From contig SBGP01000088.1 in the NCBI GenBank assembly GCA_006226595.1, positions 62,001-126,000 of the forward strand: 64,000 nucleotides of DNA, given 5' to 3'. This DNA is from Deltaproteobacteria bacterium (GTDB lineage: Bacteria; Myxococcota_A; UBA796; GCA-2862545). Below the pieces are notes generated by a model. It had not been told where the DNA came from. It ran no database searches and worked only from the letters and a program-made list of their open reading frames with translations. Below are positions 43,237-53,824 of this stretch, piece by piece. Both the position numbers and the translations under genes were made by a program. Each line of letters starts with the position of its first letter. The stretch's first letter is position 1.

Positions 43237-43279
43237 GCCCGCGCGCACTGCGCGAGCGGACGCACCGCTCGCGGCGGGC
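43237..43279 (+). terminator. Two-tier hairpin after the sigma-factor operon
   Basis: Inner stem CGCGAGCGG (43251-43259) pairs perfectly with CCGCTCGCG (43265-43273) around ACGCA; an outer GCCCGC/GCGGGC (43237-43242 with 43274-43279) adds six pairs, with a bulge on the left. It begins two bases past the stop at 43235. The 136 bases from here to the HIT gene stop contain no supported gene. Confidence 0.6.
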
Positions 43280-43415
43280 GACAGCGACCTCATCACCCGG
43301 CCTTCCGCGCACCGGGCATCCTCGGGCGCGTTGAAGACTGGCTGCCGCTGACGCGCGGGGCCTCGACTCCACCGGACTTCGAGACCTTCCCCGTCCTCGA
43401 CACGTCGACCTGACG

Positions 43416-43754
43416 CTAGCCCGGCGGCCATCCGAGCTGGCGGCCACCCAGCACGTGGAAGTGCAGGTGGTCCACGCTCTGTCCGCCGTGGTCCCCGTTG
43501 TTGGTGACGATGCGGTAGCCGTTCTCGGCCAGGCCTTCCTGGCGGGCCACGTCCCGACACGCGAGCAGCAGCCTGCCGAGCAGGGCGCCATCGTCGTCCT
43601 CGGCGGTCGCCACGCGAACGATGCGACGCTTGGGGATGACCAGGACGTGGACGGGCGCGACCGGGTTGATGTCGCGAAACGCGAGTACCTCATCGGTCTC
43701 GTACACGATGTCCGCCGGGATCTCCCGGTCGATGATCTTCTGGAAGATCGTCAT
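43416..43754 (-). CDS. HIT family hydrolase (HINT-like)
   Basis: 112 residues. Histidine triad motif HLHFHVLGG near the C terminus, preceded by GQSVDHLHFH, and N-terminal FQKIIDREIPADIVYETDEVLAFRDINPVAPVH, the standard HINT/PKCI start. HINT proteins hydrolyse nucleoside phosphoramidates such as acyl-adenylates. The ATG overlaps the CutA stop by one base; an in-frame upstream ATG lies inside cutA and is less likely. Confidence 0.95.
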   Translation of the reverse strand: MTIFQKIIDREIPADIVYETDEVLAFRDINPVAPVHVLVIPKRRIVRVATAEDDDGALLGRLLLACRDVARQEGLAENGYRIVTNNGDHGGQSVDHLHFHVLGGRQLGWPPG

Positions 43755-44068
43755 CACATCCTCGTCGCGTACTTGATCCACCGCAGGTAGTCATTGTCGG
43801 TGCCCTCTTCGTCGACGGGCAGGACCACGAACTCGGGCGTGTGGTACGGGTGGTTCTCGATGACCGCGGTGCGCAGCGTGCCGATGTCCGTGTCGTCGGC
43901 CTTGAGGATGAGCAGTTCCTCGGCGGTGTGCTTCACCTGGCCCTCTTCGAGAAAGTAGGACTGAACGCCGGGAACGACGTTCACGCAGGCGCACTGGCGC
44001 TGGCCGAGGAGCATCTGCGCGAGCTCCGCGCCCTTGCCGGCGGGAATGGTGACGAGACAGACGCGCAT
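43754..44068 (-). CDS. cutA: Divalent-cation tolerance protein CutA
   Basis: 104 residues, PII-like trimeric fold. VCLVTIPAGKGAELAQMLLGQRQCACVNVVPGVQSYFLEEGQV and HPYHTPEFVVLPVDEG-type motif (ENHPYHTPEFVVLPVD) are diagnostic. Linked to copper tolerance in E. coli, though its biochemical role is debated. ATG has GGAGGTCCC upstream, and TAGACT (44090-44095, minus) is a plausible -10. Cotranscribed with the HIT gene. Confidence 0.94.
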   Translation of the reverse strand: MRVCLVTIPAGKGAELAQMLLGQRQCACVNVVPGVQSYFLEEGQVKHTAEELLILKADDTDIGTLRTAVIENHPYHTPEFVVLPVDEEGTDNDYLRWIKYATRM

Positions 44069-44092
44069 GGGACCTCCAAGTGGTCCGCGAGT

Positions 44093-44611
44093 CTACCCGA
44101 CGCCCTCGAGTCGCGAGCGCACCTCTGCGAGGAGGGGCACCAGCACGGGGTGGTCGACGTACCGCTCGGCACTGGCCACGAACTCGCGGACCTCCGCGCG
44201 CGGCGCGTACAGCAAGGCCTGCAGGGCCATGTCGAGGCGATCGAGCTGGCGCACGAAGCGGGCCTCGGCGTCCGCCTGGGCCTCGTAGTCGTGCCAGGCG
44301 GCGGCGAGGTGTGGCGGTAGCCCGAGCTCGCCGAGCTGCGAGAGGGCGGCGACCTCGGCGGCGTGCTTGTCCGCGCGGCTCACGCCGTCGTGTGGCGTGA
44401 TGTCCCCGGCACGGCACTCGGGCAGATCGTGCAGCGCCGCGTAGGTGAGCAGTCGCCCGCGGTCGAGTTCTTCCGGCGCCAGGGTCAGGGCGAGCAGGGA
44501 CACGCCCCAGCTGTGTGCGGCGACGCTCTCGGGATCGGCAATGCCCACGCGCTTCCAGCCCGCACGGTCCACGGCCTTGAGGGCGAGTGACGCGAGCAGC
44601 GCGTCGATCAC
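44093..44611 (-). CDS. HD-domain phosphohydrolase (YfbR/HDDC2-like 5'-deoxynucleotidase family)
   Basis: 172 residues. The HD pattern is complete: VAAHSWGVSLLALTL (first His), LHDLPECRAGDITPHDG (His-Asp with the E-x-GD-x-P block of the YfbR group), and a later QLDRLDMALQAL (last Asp). Such enzymes remove the phosphate of deoxynucleoside monophosphates. The GTG start overlaps the stop of the FabD-like gene (GTGA), so it belongs to that transcript. Confidence 0.85.
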   Translation of the reverse strand: MIDALLASLALKAVDRAGWKRVGIADPESVAAHSWGVSLLALTLAPEELDRGRLLTYAALHDLPECRAGDITPHDGVSRADKHAAEVAALSQLGELGLPPHLAAAWHDYEAQADAEARFVRQLDRLDMALQALLYAPRAEVREFVASAERYVDHPVLVPLLAEVRSRLEGVG

Positions 44612-45638
44612 GTGAGCTGCGTCCGCTGCGTCGACACGCCGAACGAGAGGAGCAGCGGGTCGGACTGCTGGCGGGCGTCGAGTGCGGCGCGGTCCGCGCA
44701 GCCAGCCCAGCCGTCCTGCACCAGCAGGCGGGCGAGGGGGCCGCCGAGGGAGTTGCCCGGGCCGAGCACGATCACCACGTCGGCGCCGGTGTAGTGCAGC
44801 GCGGTCCACACGGCGGCGTCGAGGTCGTAGGTCTCGGTGACCTGGTGCCCGAGGGTGTAGGCGAGCAGCTCGGCGGGATCGGCGGAGCAGGGGGTGAACA
44901 CCTCTCCACGGCCGTCGATGAGCGGGACACGAGGCGCCGAGAACGCGAGGTCGCCGAGGTCGTCGAAGGCGCGTGCGCTGGTGTCGGCGAGCAGCGGGGT
45001 GTGAAACGCGCTGTGGAGCGGCAGCTGCAGCGGGAAGGTCCGGGCGCCGCGGGTCTCCTCCGGAAGCGCCTTCATCAGTGACCGCATGCCCTCGGCGTCG
45101 GCTCCGAGCACGGCGAAGCCACCGAGTCGGATCGACCAGTGGGCGGCGTGGCCCTCGGCGCGTACCGACTCGAGTGCGGCCTCGACTGCGGCGAGTCGCG
45201 TCGCACAGGGCTTCCACTCACCGTCGCTGACCGGGTACAGCAGCTGACCACCGATCACGTTGCCGGCCTGGTACGCACCCATGGTCTCGACCAGGCGAAT
45301 CGCCTCCTCGAGCGGCAGGGCACCGGCTGCGGCGAGTGCGGTGTACCAGCCCATCGAGTTGCCGGTCACACCGACGACTTCGTACGCTTCGGAGAGCTCG
45401 GCCAGGTCCGCGAGGCCACAGCCGAAGGTGAGCAGCGACGCGTGCTCGCCCGCGACGTGCAGGCGCGCCGAGTAACGCTCGGCGGCATCAAGCTCGGTGA
45501 GCGTGGGTCGGCCCTGGCTCGCCCGATAGGCATCACAGGCTTCGATCACCGCCTTGGCGGCGGGGGAGCGGTCCTGCAGCTGGCCGAGGCAGCTGCGGTC
45601 GTAGGACCCGCGTCCGGGACAGACGACGAGAGCCCGCT

Positions 45639-45642
<4 letters not shown>
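44608..45642 (-). CDS. FabD-like acyltransferase (ACP S-malonyltransferase family)
   Basis: 344 residues. The nucleophile elbow reads GVTGNSMGWYTALAAAGALP: GNSMG in place of the usual GHSLG, with the histidine neighbour replaced by Asn, while the serine stays. The later histidine block PLQLPLHSAFHTPLL (catalytic His) and DGWAG-type C-terminal GPGNSLGGPLARLL are present. It is likely to transfer an acyl group between CoA and a carrier, but the changed elbow suggests a substrate other than malonyl. ATG has GAGGA upstream. Overlaps the fused E1 gene (ATG within its end), so acyl-CoA supply and use may be linked. Confidence 0.8.
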
Positions 45643-47846
<2,204 letters not shown>

Positions 47847-47944
47847 GGGTCCTCCGGGGTCAGGCCGGTCGGTGTACCACGTCCTCCGGCCGCTGCCAGT
47901 GCGAAAGAACGACTGGACGGCGGCTCAGCGCGGGTTCGTCGTCC

Positions 47945-49252
47945 CTACTGCGTGGGCAGCATCGGGTAGCGGTTCCACGAGGTGTTCGCGTTGCGGAACC
48001 GGATCTCGATGGCGTCGCCCTTGCGCTCGACCTCGGCGTCCTCACCGAAGTGCGGCTCGAGTGCGCTCGTCACGTTGCGGGCGAAGTTCGAGGACAGGTG
48101 CGGCACGGCGGCCAGGTCGACGCGAGCCCGGACCGGCGTCGCGATCTTCGCGAGGAACTCGGCGTAGGCCATGGTGGCCCGCATGGCGATGGCGGGGCTC
48201 GCACGCTCGAGGACCAGGGTGAACGGGAGGTTCTGGCCCTGGTTGAACGCGACCGACGCCTGGAGCGGCAGGTCCTGGGCGAGCGCGTAGCACTTCTCGA
48301 TCGCGTCGACGAGCCACGGCTCCTCGACCGGACCCCAGTTGGGGAAGACGGTCGCGGTGGGCTTGGTGAACCCGGCGCCGAGGCCGACCAGCTCGGGCCG
48401 AACGTCGTCGCGCGCCTGGGCGTAGGTCGGGCCCTGGCTCTGCGTCTGGCCGAGCGCATCGAAGTTCGGGAAGTCTCCGTCGTCGTCGAAGTCGGCAAAT
48501 CCGCTGTCCGCGGGCCCGCTGTACGACATGTTGCCGCTCGGGGCCGCCGCGAGAGGACGACCGCCGATGGGCGTGCCACCGCGAGGCGCCGCACCGAGAG
48601 GCGTGCCACCGCGGGTCTTGGTCCCGAGGCTCTGGAGCAGGCTGCTGCCCTGGCTGGCCGCACTGGGGGCGGGCGCGGGGGTCGCGGTCCGCATGCCCGG
48701 GAGCGGCGGCGGGGTGGCCGAGCCGAGCATGCTGATCGGCGGTGCACCGCCGGTGGGCTTGCCGCCTCGCGGGGCCGCGCCGAGGGGCGTGCCGACCTCG
48801 TTGCGCTCGTGGAGCTGCATCGCGGCCTTGATGCGCGCGATGTCCGAGGTGATGCGCGCGCGCTCCTTGCCCTCCCACTCGAGGGGCTCTTCGCCACGTG
48901 CCACGAGCAGGGTGAGCACCGAGGTCACGATCCACAGCACGGCAGAGGCGCCGGCCACGCCGAAGGCGAGCGCCGCGGGAGCGAGTCCGAGGCTCTTCTC
49001 GTATGCGCGCAGCTCCGTGATGAGGTCCGGATCGATCATCGGTGCGGCGACGATGAAGCCGCCGACCACGATGCCGCTGAGACATCCGAGGGCGAACATG
49101 GTCTTCGACCACAGCAGCGGGTGGTTGGGCTTGCGCTCGCGCAAACGTGCGAGAAGGATGGCGGAGTCGCCACCCTCGTCGAGCATGTCCAGCTCGCCCT
49201 TCGCTTCTTTGAGCTGTCGTTCCAGCTCCGCGGGGCTATCGAAGAGGTCCAT
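47945..49252 (-). CDS. Hypothetical membrane protein with Gly/Pro-rich linker
   Basis: 435 residues. An N-terminal helical segment (ELERQLKEAKGELDML, coiled-coil-like) is followed by two membrane helices (about 50-75 and 92-115). Residues about 150-260 are low complexity with repeated GTPLGAAPRGG units. The C-terminal about 170 residues form a soluble alpha/beta domain with no family match (WLVDAIEKCYALAQDLPLQASV and MRATMAYAEFLAKIATPV). AAGGA lies about ten bases before the ATG. It is 23 bp after the exopolyphosphatase gene, probably in one transcript. Confidence 0.65.
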   Translation of the reverse strand: MDLFDSPAELERQLKEAKGELDMLDEGGDSAILLARLRERKPNHPLLWSKTMFALGCLSGIVVGGFIVAAPMIDPDLITELRAYEKSLGLAPAALAFGVAGASAVLWIVTSVLTLLVARGEEPLEWEGKERARITSDIARIKAAMQLHERNEVGTPLGAAPRGGKPTGGAPPISMLGSATPPPLPGMRTATPAPAPSAASQGSSLLQSLGTKTRGGTPLGAAPRGGTPIGGRPLAAAPSGNMSYSGPADSGFADFDDDGDFPNFDALGQTQSQGPTYAQARDDVRPELVGLGAGFTKPTATVFPNWGPVEEPWLVDAIEKCYALAQDLPLQASVAFNQGQNLPFTLVLERASPAIAMRATMAYAEFLAKIATPVRARVDLAAVPHLSSNFARNVTSALEPHFGEDAEVERKGDAIEIRFRNANTSWNRYPMLPTQ

Positions 49253-49275
49253 CCGTCGATCCTTGCGGGGGCAGC

Positions 49276-50847
49276 TTACCGTGCGGTTGCCGATGGGGCG
49301 AGTGCATCACCCTCGCGCTCTACCTTGATCACGACTTCGAGGCCCAGCGCATCTTCGAGCAGCTTGCGCCGACGCACGCTGCTCCAGCGCTCGAGGTCGG
49401 GGGCTTCGCGCGTCAACGCGGTGATGGTGAGGGTCTCGCCTTCGAGGCGCGTATCCAGGCGGGTGGTGTTCTGGTCGTGGCCGCGGTCGAGCGCGTCCGC
49501 GAGCTGAAGGATGCCGGCGAGCACGCGCACGCGGTATTGCTCGCGCGGCTTGAGGATCTTGAAGTTCGCGTGGGCGCGCTTGGGGCCTCCCCCGCGGTGG
49601 TAGCGCACGAGCTGGGCCATGAGCTCGATCTCGGGCGCTGTGAAGCCGGGCATGCGCGTGTGCCGGATCAGGTACATGCCGTGCTTCTGGTGGTCCTTGC
49701 CCGCAATGTGGTGCCCGATGTCGTGAAGCTGCGCGGCGAACTCGAGGGTGCGACGGTCGTCGATGCGCAGTCCGTGCAGCGGTGCGGTGACGTCGAACAG
49801 CTGACGCGCGGCGCGGGCCACGAAGTTCGCGTGGTCGGGGTCCGCTCGGTAGTGGCGCATCACCGAGAGCACGGCGCGTCGCCGTGGATCGGGCGTCGTC
49901 GCGGTGAGGCTGATCTCGGGGCGGTGACGGAGGACCCAGTCGACGATCAGCCCGTCGCGCAGGCCTCTCTCGGAGGTGACAAGGCGGTCGATCTCGAAGG
50001 CCCGCATGATCTCGCGGACGATGATCGCGCCTGCCGGCAGGGTGTGCTGGCGCTTGGGGTCCATCCCGGGGATCTCGAGGTACTCGGCCTGGGGCTGACT
50101 CCGCAGCATCCGCACCAGCTCGTCGAGTTCCGAGCGGAGGAGGACCAGGCCGTGCTCGTGCTCGGGCTCCTTGTCGCCGCGGCGCAGCGTCGCCATCTTC
50201 GCGAGGGTGCGCACCGCGCCACTCGTGCCGACCAGGCTCTGGAAGTCCCCCGGCTGCACGCGCTGGAGCAGGGGAGAGAGCTGGGCGGCGACGGCCTTCT
50301 TGATCTCCCGGTACGCGGCGTCTCCGAGAGGGTCCTGGTCGTGGAAGCGGTCGGAGAGCCGGATGTGGCCGATCCGCAGCGACATCCGGACCAGCGCATC
50401 CTCCGGGTCGCAGAGGATGAACTCGGTGCTGCCACCGCCGAGGTCGAAGACCAGCACCCGCCCCGAGGAGAAGTCGAGGTCTCGGCGGGCACCGAGGTGA
50501 ATGAGCCGGGCTTCTTCGGCGCCGGTGATCACGCGCACGTGGATGCCGGTTCGCTCCTTGACCTGCTTGCAGAAGTCCACGCCGTTGGACGCCTCGCGGA
50601 CCGCGGAGGTCGCCGTGGCGTAGATGTCCTCGACCTCGTGGCCGTCGCACGCCGCCTTGAAGGACTCGAGGGCGCTGACGCCGCGGTCGATGGCCTCCGG
50701 CGTCAGGCGGTGCGCGTCGAGTCCACCCGAGCCGAGCTCGACCTGTTCGCGGGCCTTCTCGACGACCTCGATACGGCCATCCGCGCCGATGGCGGCGATC
50801 AGGAGGTGCACCGAGTTGGTGCCGATGTCGATAGCTGCGACCTTCAC
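49276..50847 (-). CDS. ppx: Ppx/GppA family phosphatase (exopolyphosphatase / pppGpp phosphohydrolase)
   Basis: 523 residues. Actin-like ATPase-fold N-terminal half: AAIDIGTNSVHLLIA, TATSAVREASNG, VITGAEEARLIHLG, VFDLGGGSTEFI, VGTSGAVRTLAKMA and GLRDGLIVDWVL. The C-terminal half is the HD-like domain with AAQLHDIGHHIAGKDHQKH and LLADALDRGHDQ-type (LQLADALDRGHD). It removes terminal phosphates from polyphosphate or pppGpp; which is preferred cannot be told. Start overlaps the stop of the 229-residue protein (ATGA). Confidence 0.93.
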   Translation of the reverse strand: MKVAAIDIGTNSVHLLIAAIGADGRIEVVEKAREQVELGSGGLDAHRLTPEAIDRGVSALESFKAACDGHEVEDIYATATSAVREASNGVDFCKQVKERTGIHVRVITGAEEARLIHLGARRDLDFSSGRVLVFDLGGGSTEFILCDPEDALVRMSLRIGHIRLSDRFHDQDPLGDAAYREIKKAVAAQLSPLLQRVQPGDFQSLVGTSGAVRTLAKMATLRRGDKEPEHEHGLVLLRSELDELVRMLRSQPQAEYLEIPGMDPKRQHTLPAGAIIVREIMRAFEIDRLVTSERGLRDGLIVDWVLRHRPEISLTATTPDPRRRAVLSVMRHYRADPDHANFVARAARQLFDVTAPLHGLRIDDRRTLEFAAQLHDIGHHIAGKDHQKHGMYLIRHTRMPGFTAPEIELMAQLVRYHRGGGPKRAHANFKILKPREQYRVRVLAGILQLADALDRGHDQNTTRLDTRLEGETLTITALTREAPDLERWSSVRRRKLLEDALGLEVVIKVEREGDALAPSATAR

Positions 50848-51533
50848 GAGCTTCTGTCCACGTCCGCGTGTGGCACGCCCACCTGTTCGGCAGTGCGGGC
50901 GACCCCGGTGATCAGCCCGGTCTCACCGGCGGCGAGCGCGAGCTGGTAGGCGCTCCGAAGGGCCGGGAGGCGCTGCGCTTCGTCGAGCTGGGCGACGAGC
51001 AGCCGGGTGAGCACCTGTTCCTTGAGTGCGTGCGCCTCGTCGGCGAGGTGCCGGGCCTGGTTCGCCAGGCGAATCGCCTGCGGGATGCGCTCGGCCTCGG
51101 ACTCGGCGGTGGCGCGCTCGATGAGCAAGCGCGCCTTTTCGGCGTCGTCCGCGGCCGCCGCGAGCAGCTCGTCGACAGGGAGCGCGAGCAGTCGCTGCCG
51201 GCGCGTCTTCTGGTCGGACTTGCGGCGCAGCTCGAGGGCGCGGCCCATGATTTCCTTGCGCAGTCCGTCGATCTGCGCCTTTCCCTCGGGATCGGGAAAC
51301 GCATCCAGGGCGTCGAGCGCCATGCGCGCATAGCGGTCGGCGGGGCCGACCTCGTCGGTGGCGAGCAGTGCCTGGGCGAGCAGGCTCGCGGCCCGGGCCC
51401 GCACGTCGGCGAGCTCGGGGTGTTCCTGGAAGTCCGGGTCGTCGACGACCTCGCGCAGCGCAGTGGCTGCCTCGGCCGGACGGCCGTCGCGGAGCGCGGC
51501 GACGCCCTCGGCCAGTCGCTCCGCCAGATTCAT
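50844..51533 (-). CDS. Hypothetical helical (TPR-like) protein
   Basis: 229 residues, all helical, Ala/Leu/Arg-rich. Paired helices with TPR-like spacing include LAEGVAALRDGRPAEAATAL, then AASLLAQALLATDEVGPADRYARMAL, and IPQAIRLANQARHLADEAHAL. No membrane helix or signal peptide. Between the SAH hydrolase-like gene (stop/start overlap) and ppx (overlap), so translationally coupled to both. Probably a scaffold; partner unknown. Confidence 0.65.
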   Translation of the reverse strand: MNLAERLAEGVAALRDGRPAEAATALREVVDDPDFQEHPELADVRARAASLLAQALLATDEVGPADRYARMALDALDAFPDPEGKAQIDGLRKEIMGRALELRRKSDQKTRRQRLLALPVDELLAAAADDAEKARLLIERATAESEAERIPQAIRLANQARHLADEAHALKEQVLTRLLVAQLDEAQRLPALRSAYQLALAAGETGLITGVARTAEQVGVPHADVDRSS

Positions 51534-52699
51534 ACGGTCGCCGTGGGATTCAACGCGGCCAGGGCGAAGGCCGCGGCCTCGGCCTCGATCGCGTCGTCGA
51601 CGATGGTCTCACCCGGCTCGAAGCTGCCCTTGGCCAGACGCTCGAGCGCGAGTCCGAGCACTGCGAAGTGCAGGAGGACCGGCTCGGGCGAGCCTGCGTT
51701 GGTGACGATGTTCAGCGGGTGTCCGCCGCCGAGGACGGTCACGCGCGGGCCGTCTTCGAGGCGATAGCGCACGACCTGCTCACCGATATGGTCGACGCGC
51801 TCGGCCGCATCCTTGATGCCCTTGATGTCGATCTCGTCGCCGCCATGTCCCGCGTTGACCAGCACCACGCCATTGCGCGCCTTGCTCACGTCTTCGAGGG
51901 TCAGGGCGCCGCCGCGGCCCGTCGCGGTGACGACCACCCCGGCGCGGGCCAGCGCCTCGTCGAGTGCCGGGGTGACGAAGCCGTCGTAGTGCGCGAACAG
52001 GCGGCGAACCGGATCCGGCTCGACGACCTCGACCGCCATGCCGGCCGCACGCGCGTACATCGCGAGTCCCTTGCCGACGGGGCCGTACCCGAGCACCGCC
52101 ACGCGGCGACCCGCGAGGTGCATGCCGGTGAGCTGGGCCACCGCCTGCCACAGCGCCTCGCCCACCCCATGGCGGTTCTCGACGGCGTTCTTCAGGCGGC
52201 CGTCGTTGATATTGAGCACGGGGAAGGGCAAGGCGTCGGCGCGCTGACGCAGACGGGTGATGCCCGACCGGGTGATCTCGATGGCGCCTCGGGTGTCCGC
52301 GGCCTGCTTGGGGCGGCGGTCGAGCAGAGCGTTGACCAGCTCGAAGCCGACGTCGACGATGAGGTCCGGCTTGTGGTCGAGCACGGCGGCGAAACGGTCG
52401 TCCCGACCGCGGCCGGTGTACACCTCGATGCCCTCGTTGCGGAGCATCTCGACGGTGCCCGCGTGCGTCGTCGCCGGGCTCGCGCCGCTGACCACGAAGG
52501 TGCCGCCGCCGAGCTGAAGCTCCCGGACGAGCGCTGCCGTCAGCGAGGTGAGGTGCAGGTTGAGGGCGATGGTCATGCCCTCCCAGGGCCGAGATGCAGC
52601 CCACCGGTTTCCCAGCCTCGGCAGAATCGGAAAGAAAGCGTTGATCCGTCCGACCTCGCGCTCCGCCTCGAGCGCCCGATCTTCCGCGTCCCTACTCAT
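51530..52699 (-). CDS. Divergent S-adenosylhomocysteine hydrolase-like protein
   Basis: 389 residues, about 40-80 shorter than true SahH. The NAD domain is clear: GRRVAVLGYGPVGKGLAMYAR. NLHLTSLTAALVREL parallels the substrate-loop LHMTIQTA, and NINDGRLKNAVEN parallels NDSVTKSKFDN with the lysine kept but Asp changed to Glu. VDVGFE replaces the DDGGD motif, and the C-terminal YRY tail that completes a neighbour's NAD site is missing. Alternatively it acts on a related substrate or binds NAD only. ATG follows AGGAGGGAGCC. Precedes the helical protein and ppx in one operon. Confidence 0.8.
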   Translation of the reverse strand: MSRDAEDRALEAEREVGRINAFFPILPRLGNRWAASRPWEGMTIALNLHLTSLTAALVRELQLGGGTFVVSGASPATTHAGTVEMLRNEGIEVYTGRGRDDRFAAVLDHKPDLIVDVGFELVNALLDRRPKQAADTRGAIEITRSGITRLRQRADALPFPVLNINDGRLKNAVENRHGVGEALWQAVAQLTGMHLAGRRVAVLGYGPVGKGLAMYARAAGMAVEVVEPDPVRRLFAHYDGFVTPALDEALARAGVVVTATGRGGALTLEDVSKARNGVVLVNAGHGGDEIDIKGIKDAAERVDHIGEQVVRYRLEDGPRVTVLGGGHPLNIVTNAGSPEPVLLHFAVLGLALERLAKGSFEPGETIVDDAIEAEAAAFALAALNPTATV

Positions 52700-52772
52700 G
52701 GCTCCCTCCTCACCTCAGGGCAGCGCCGTAACGCATGTAGCAACGGCGGCCACCCCGAGGCGCGAGGAGGCG

Positions 52773-53813
52773 TCAGCTCGACTGCAGCTCGCGTCGCGTC
52801 TGGCGCCGGGCTTCGCCCTCGGCTGCATGCGTGCGGAGCTTGGAGAGCACGTCTCCGAGCCGATCGGGAGCGGACTCGCCGGGTAGGATGCGCCCCACGG
52901 CCGCGCCGGCTCGCGCCTCCTCGAGGAAGGCGAGGGCGTACTCGACCAGGGCGGACTGGCGTTCCCGCTCGGTGGCGATGGCCTCGCGGTGCGCGAGCAG
53001 TCGACGCAGGTGGCGGGCGGTCGCCTGCCGGCGCTCACGGGTGAACGCGTCGGTGCTCGGGGCGGACTCGGCCTCGTCGATGCGCTTGTTCACGTCGACG
53101 GGGTCGATGGTCGCGAGGTCGCGGTCCTGGTCCTGCAGGGTCTGCTGCAGACGAAACACCCACTGCACGACCTCGGTCAGCCCACGCTGCGCGTCCGGGT
53201 CGGGCGCATGGCGACTCGCGCCTTCGTGCAGCTCCACCGCTCGGAACACCGGTGGCCGGTAGCGAACCTCGAGGGCCTTCTGGATGTCGCGTGCGCTCGG
53301 CAAGCCGTTGGCCTGGCGGAGGGCCAGAGGCCACAGTGACTGCGCGGCGCCGAGGCACATGAAGCCGGCGGCAAGGGCTGCACCGCTGGTCGTGCTCACG
53401 ACGTCGGGCAGGATCTGCGTCGCTCCCCACAAGCCAATGGCGGCGCCAGCGGCCGCGGCGAGGCTCGCGTTGAGGTGGTCGAGCCAGTCCGTGCGCACCG
53501 GTGCGAGCGCCGACAGGCCGACTCCGGCCACCGCTCCCGCACCGAGCACGGCGGGAATGCGCACCATCTCGGCGAGCATGCCGCCGGCGATGACGCCGGC
53601 CCCGACCAGGGGCAGGGCCCACGCGAGCCGCGGGTTCACCGCGACGACGCCAACGGCGAGCGCAATGCACAGCGCGAGGCTGGGCGACTGGGTCCACGTG
53701 CCCGTCAGGGAGAGCACGGAGGCGGCGAGCACGCCGAGGGTCACCCATCCCGCCTGTACGGGGAGGACGGACCTGGCGGAGAGTCGTTCGGTAGTAGCGA
53801 TCGCGGTGGACAC
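52773..53813 (-). CDS. Hypothetical membrane protein with coiled-coil C-terminal half
   Basis: 346 residues. Five to six membrane helices occupy about residues 22-170 (WVTLGVLAASVLSLTG, LALCIALAVGVVAV, LPLVGAGVIAGGML). The C-terminal 170 residues are soluble, Arg/Glu-rich helices (VVQWVFRLQQTLQDQDRDL and ATARHLRRLLAHREAIATERERQ). No family recognised. GTG start with GGAG upstream, 11 bp behind the VWA protein gene, so probably cotranscribed with it. Confidence 0.65.
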   Translation of the reverse strand: MSTAIATTERLSARSVLPVQAGWVTLGVLAASVLSLTGTWTQSPSLALCIALAVGVVAVNPRLAWALPLVGAGVIAGGMLAEMVRIPAVLGAGAVAGVGLSALAPVRTDWLDHLNASLAAAAGAAIGLWGATQILPDVVSTTSGAALAAGFMCLGAAQSLWPLALRQANGLPSARDIQKALEVRYRPPVFRAVELHEGASRHAPDPDAQRGLTEVVQWVFRLQQTLQDQDRDLATIDPVDVNKRIDEAESAPSTDAFTRERRQATARHLRRLLAHREAIATERERQSALVEYALAFLEEARAGAAVGRILPGESAPDRLGDVLSKLRTHAAEGEARRQTRRELQSS

Positions 53814-53824
53814 GGTGCTCTCCG

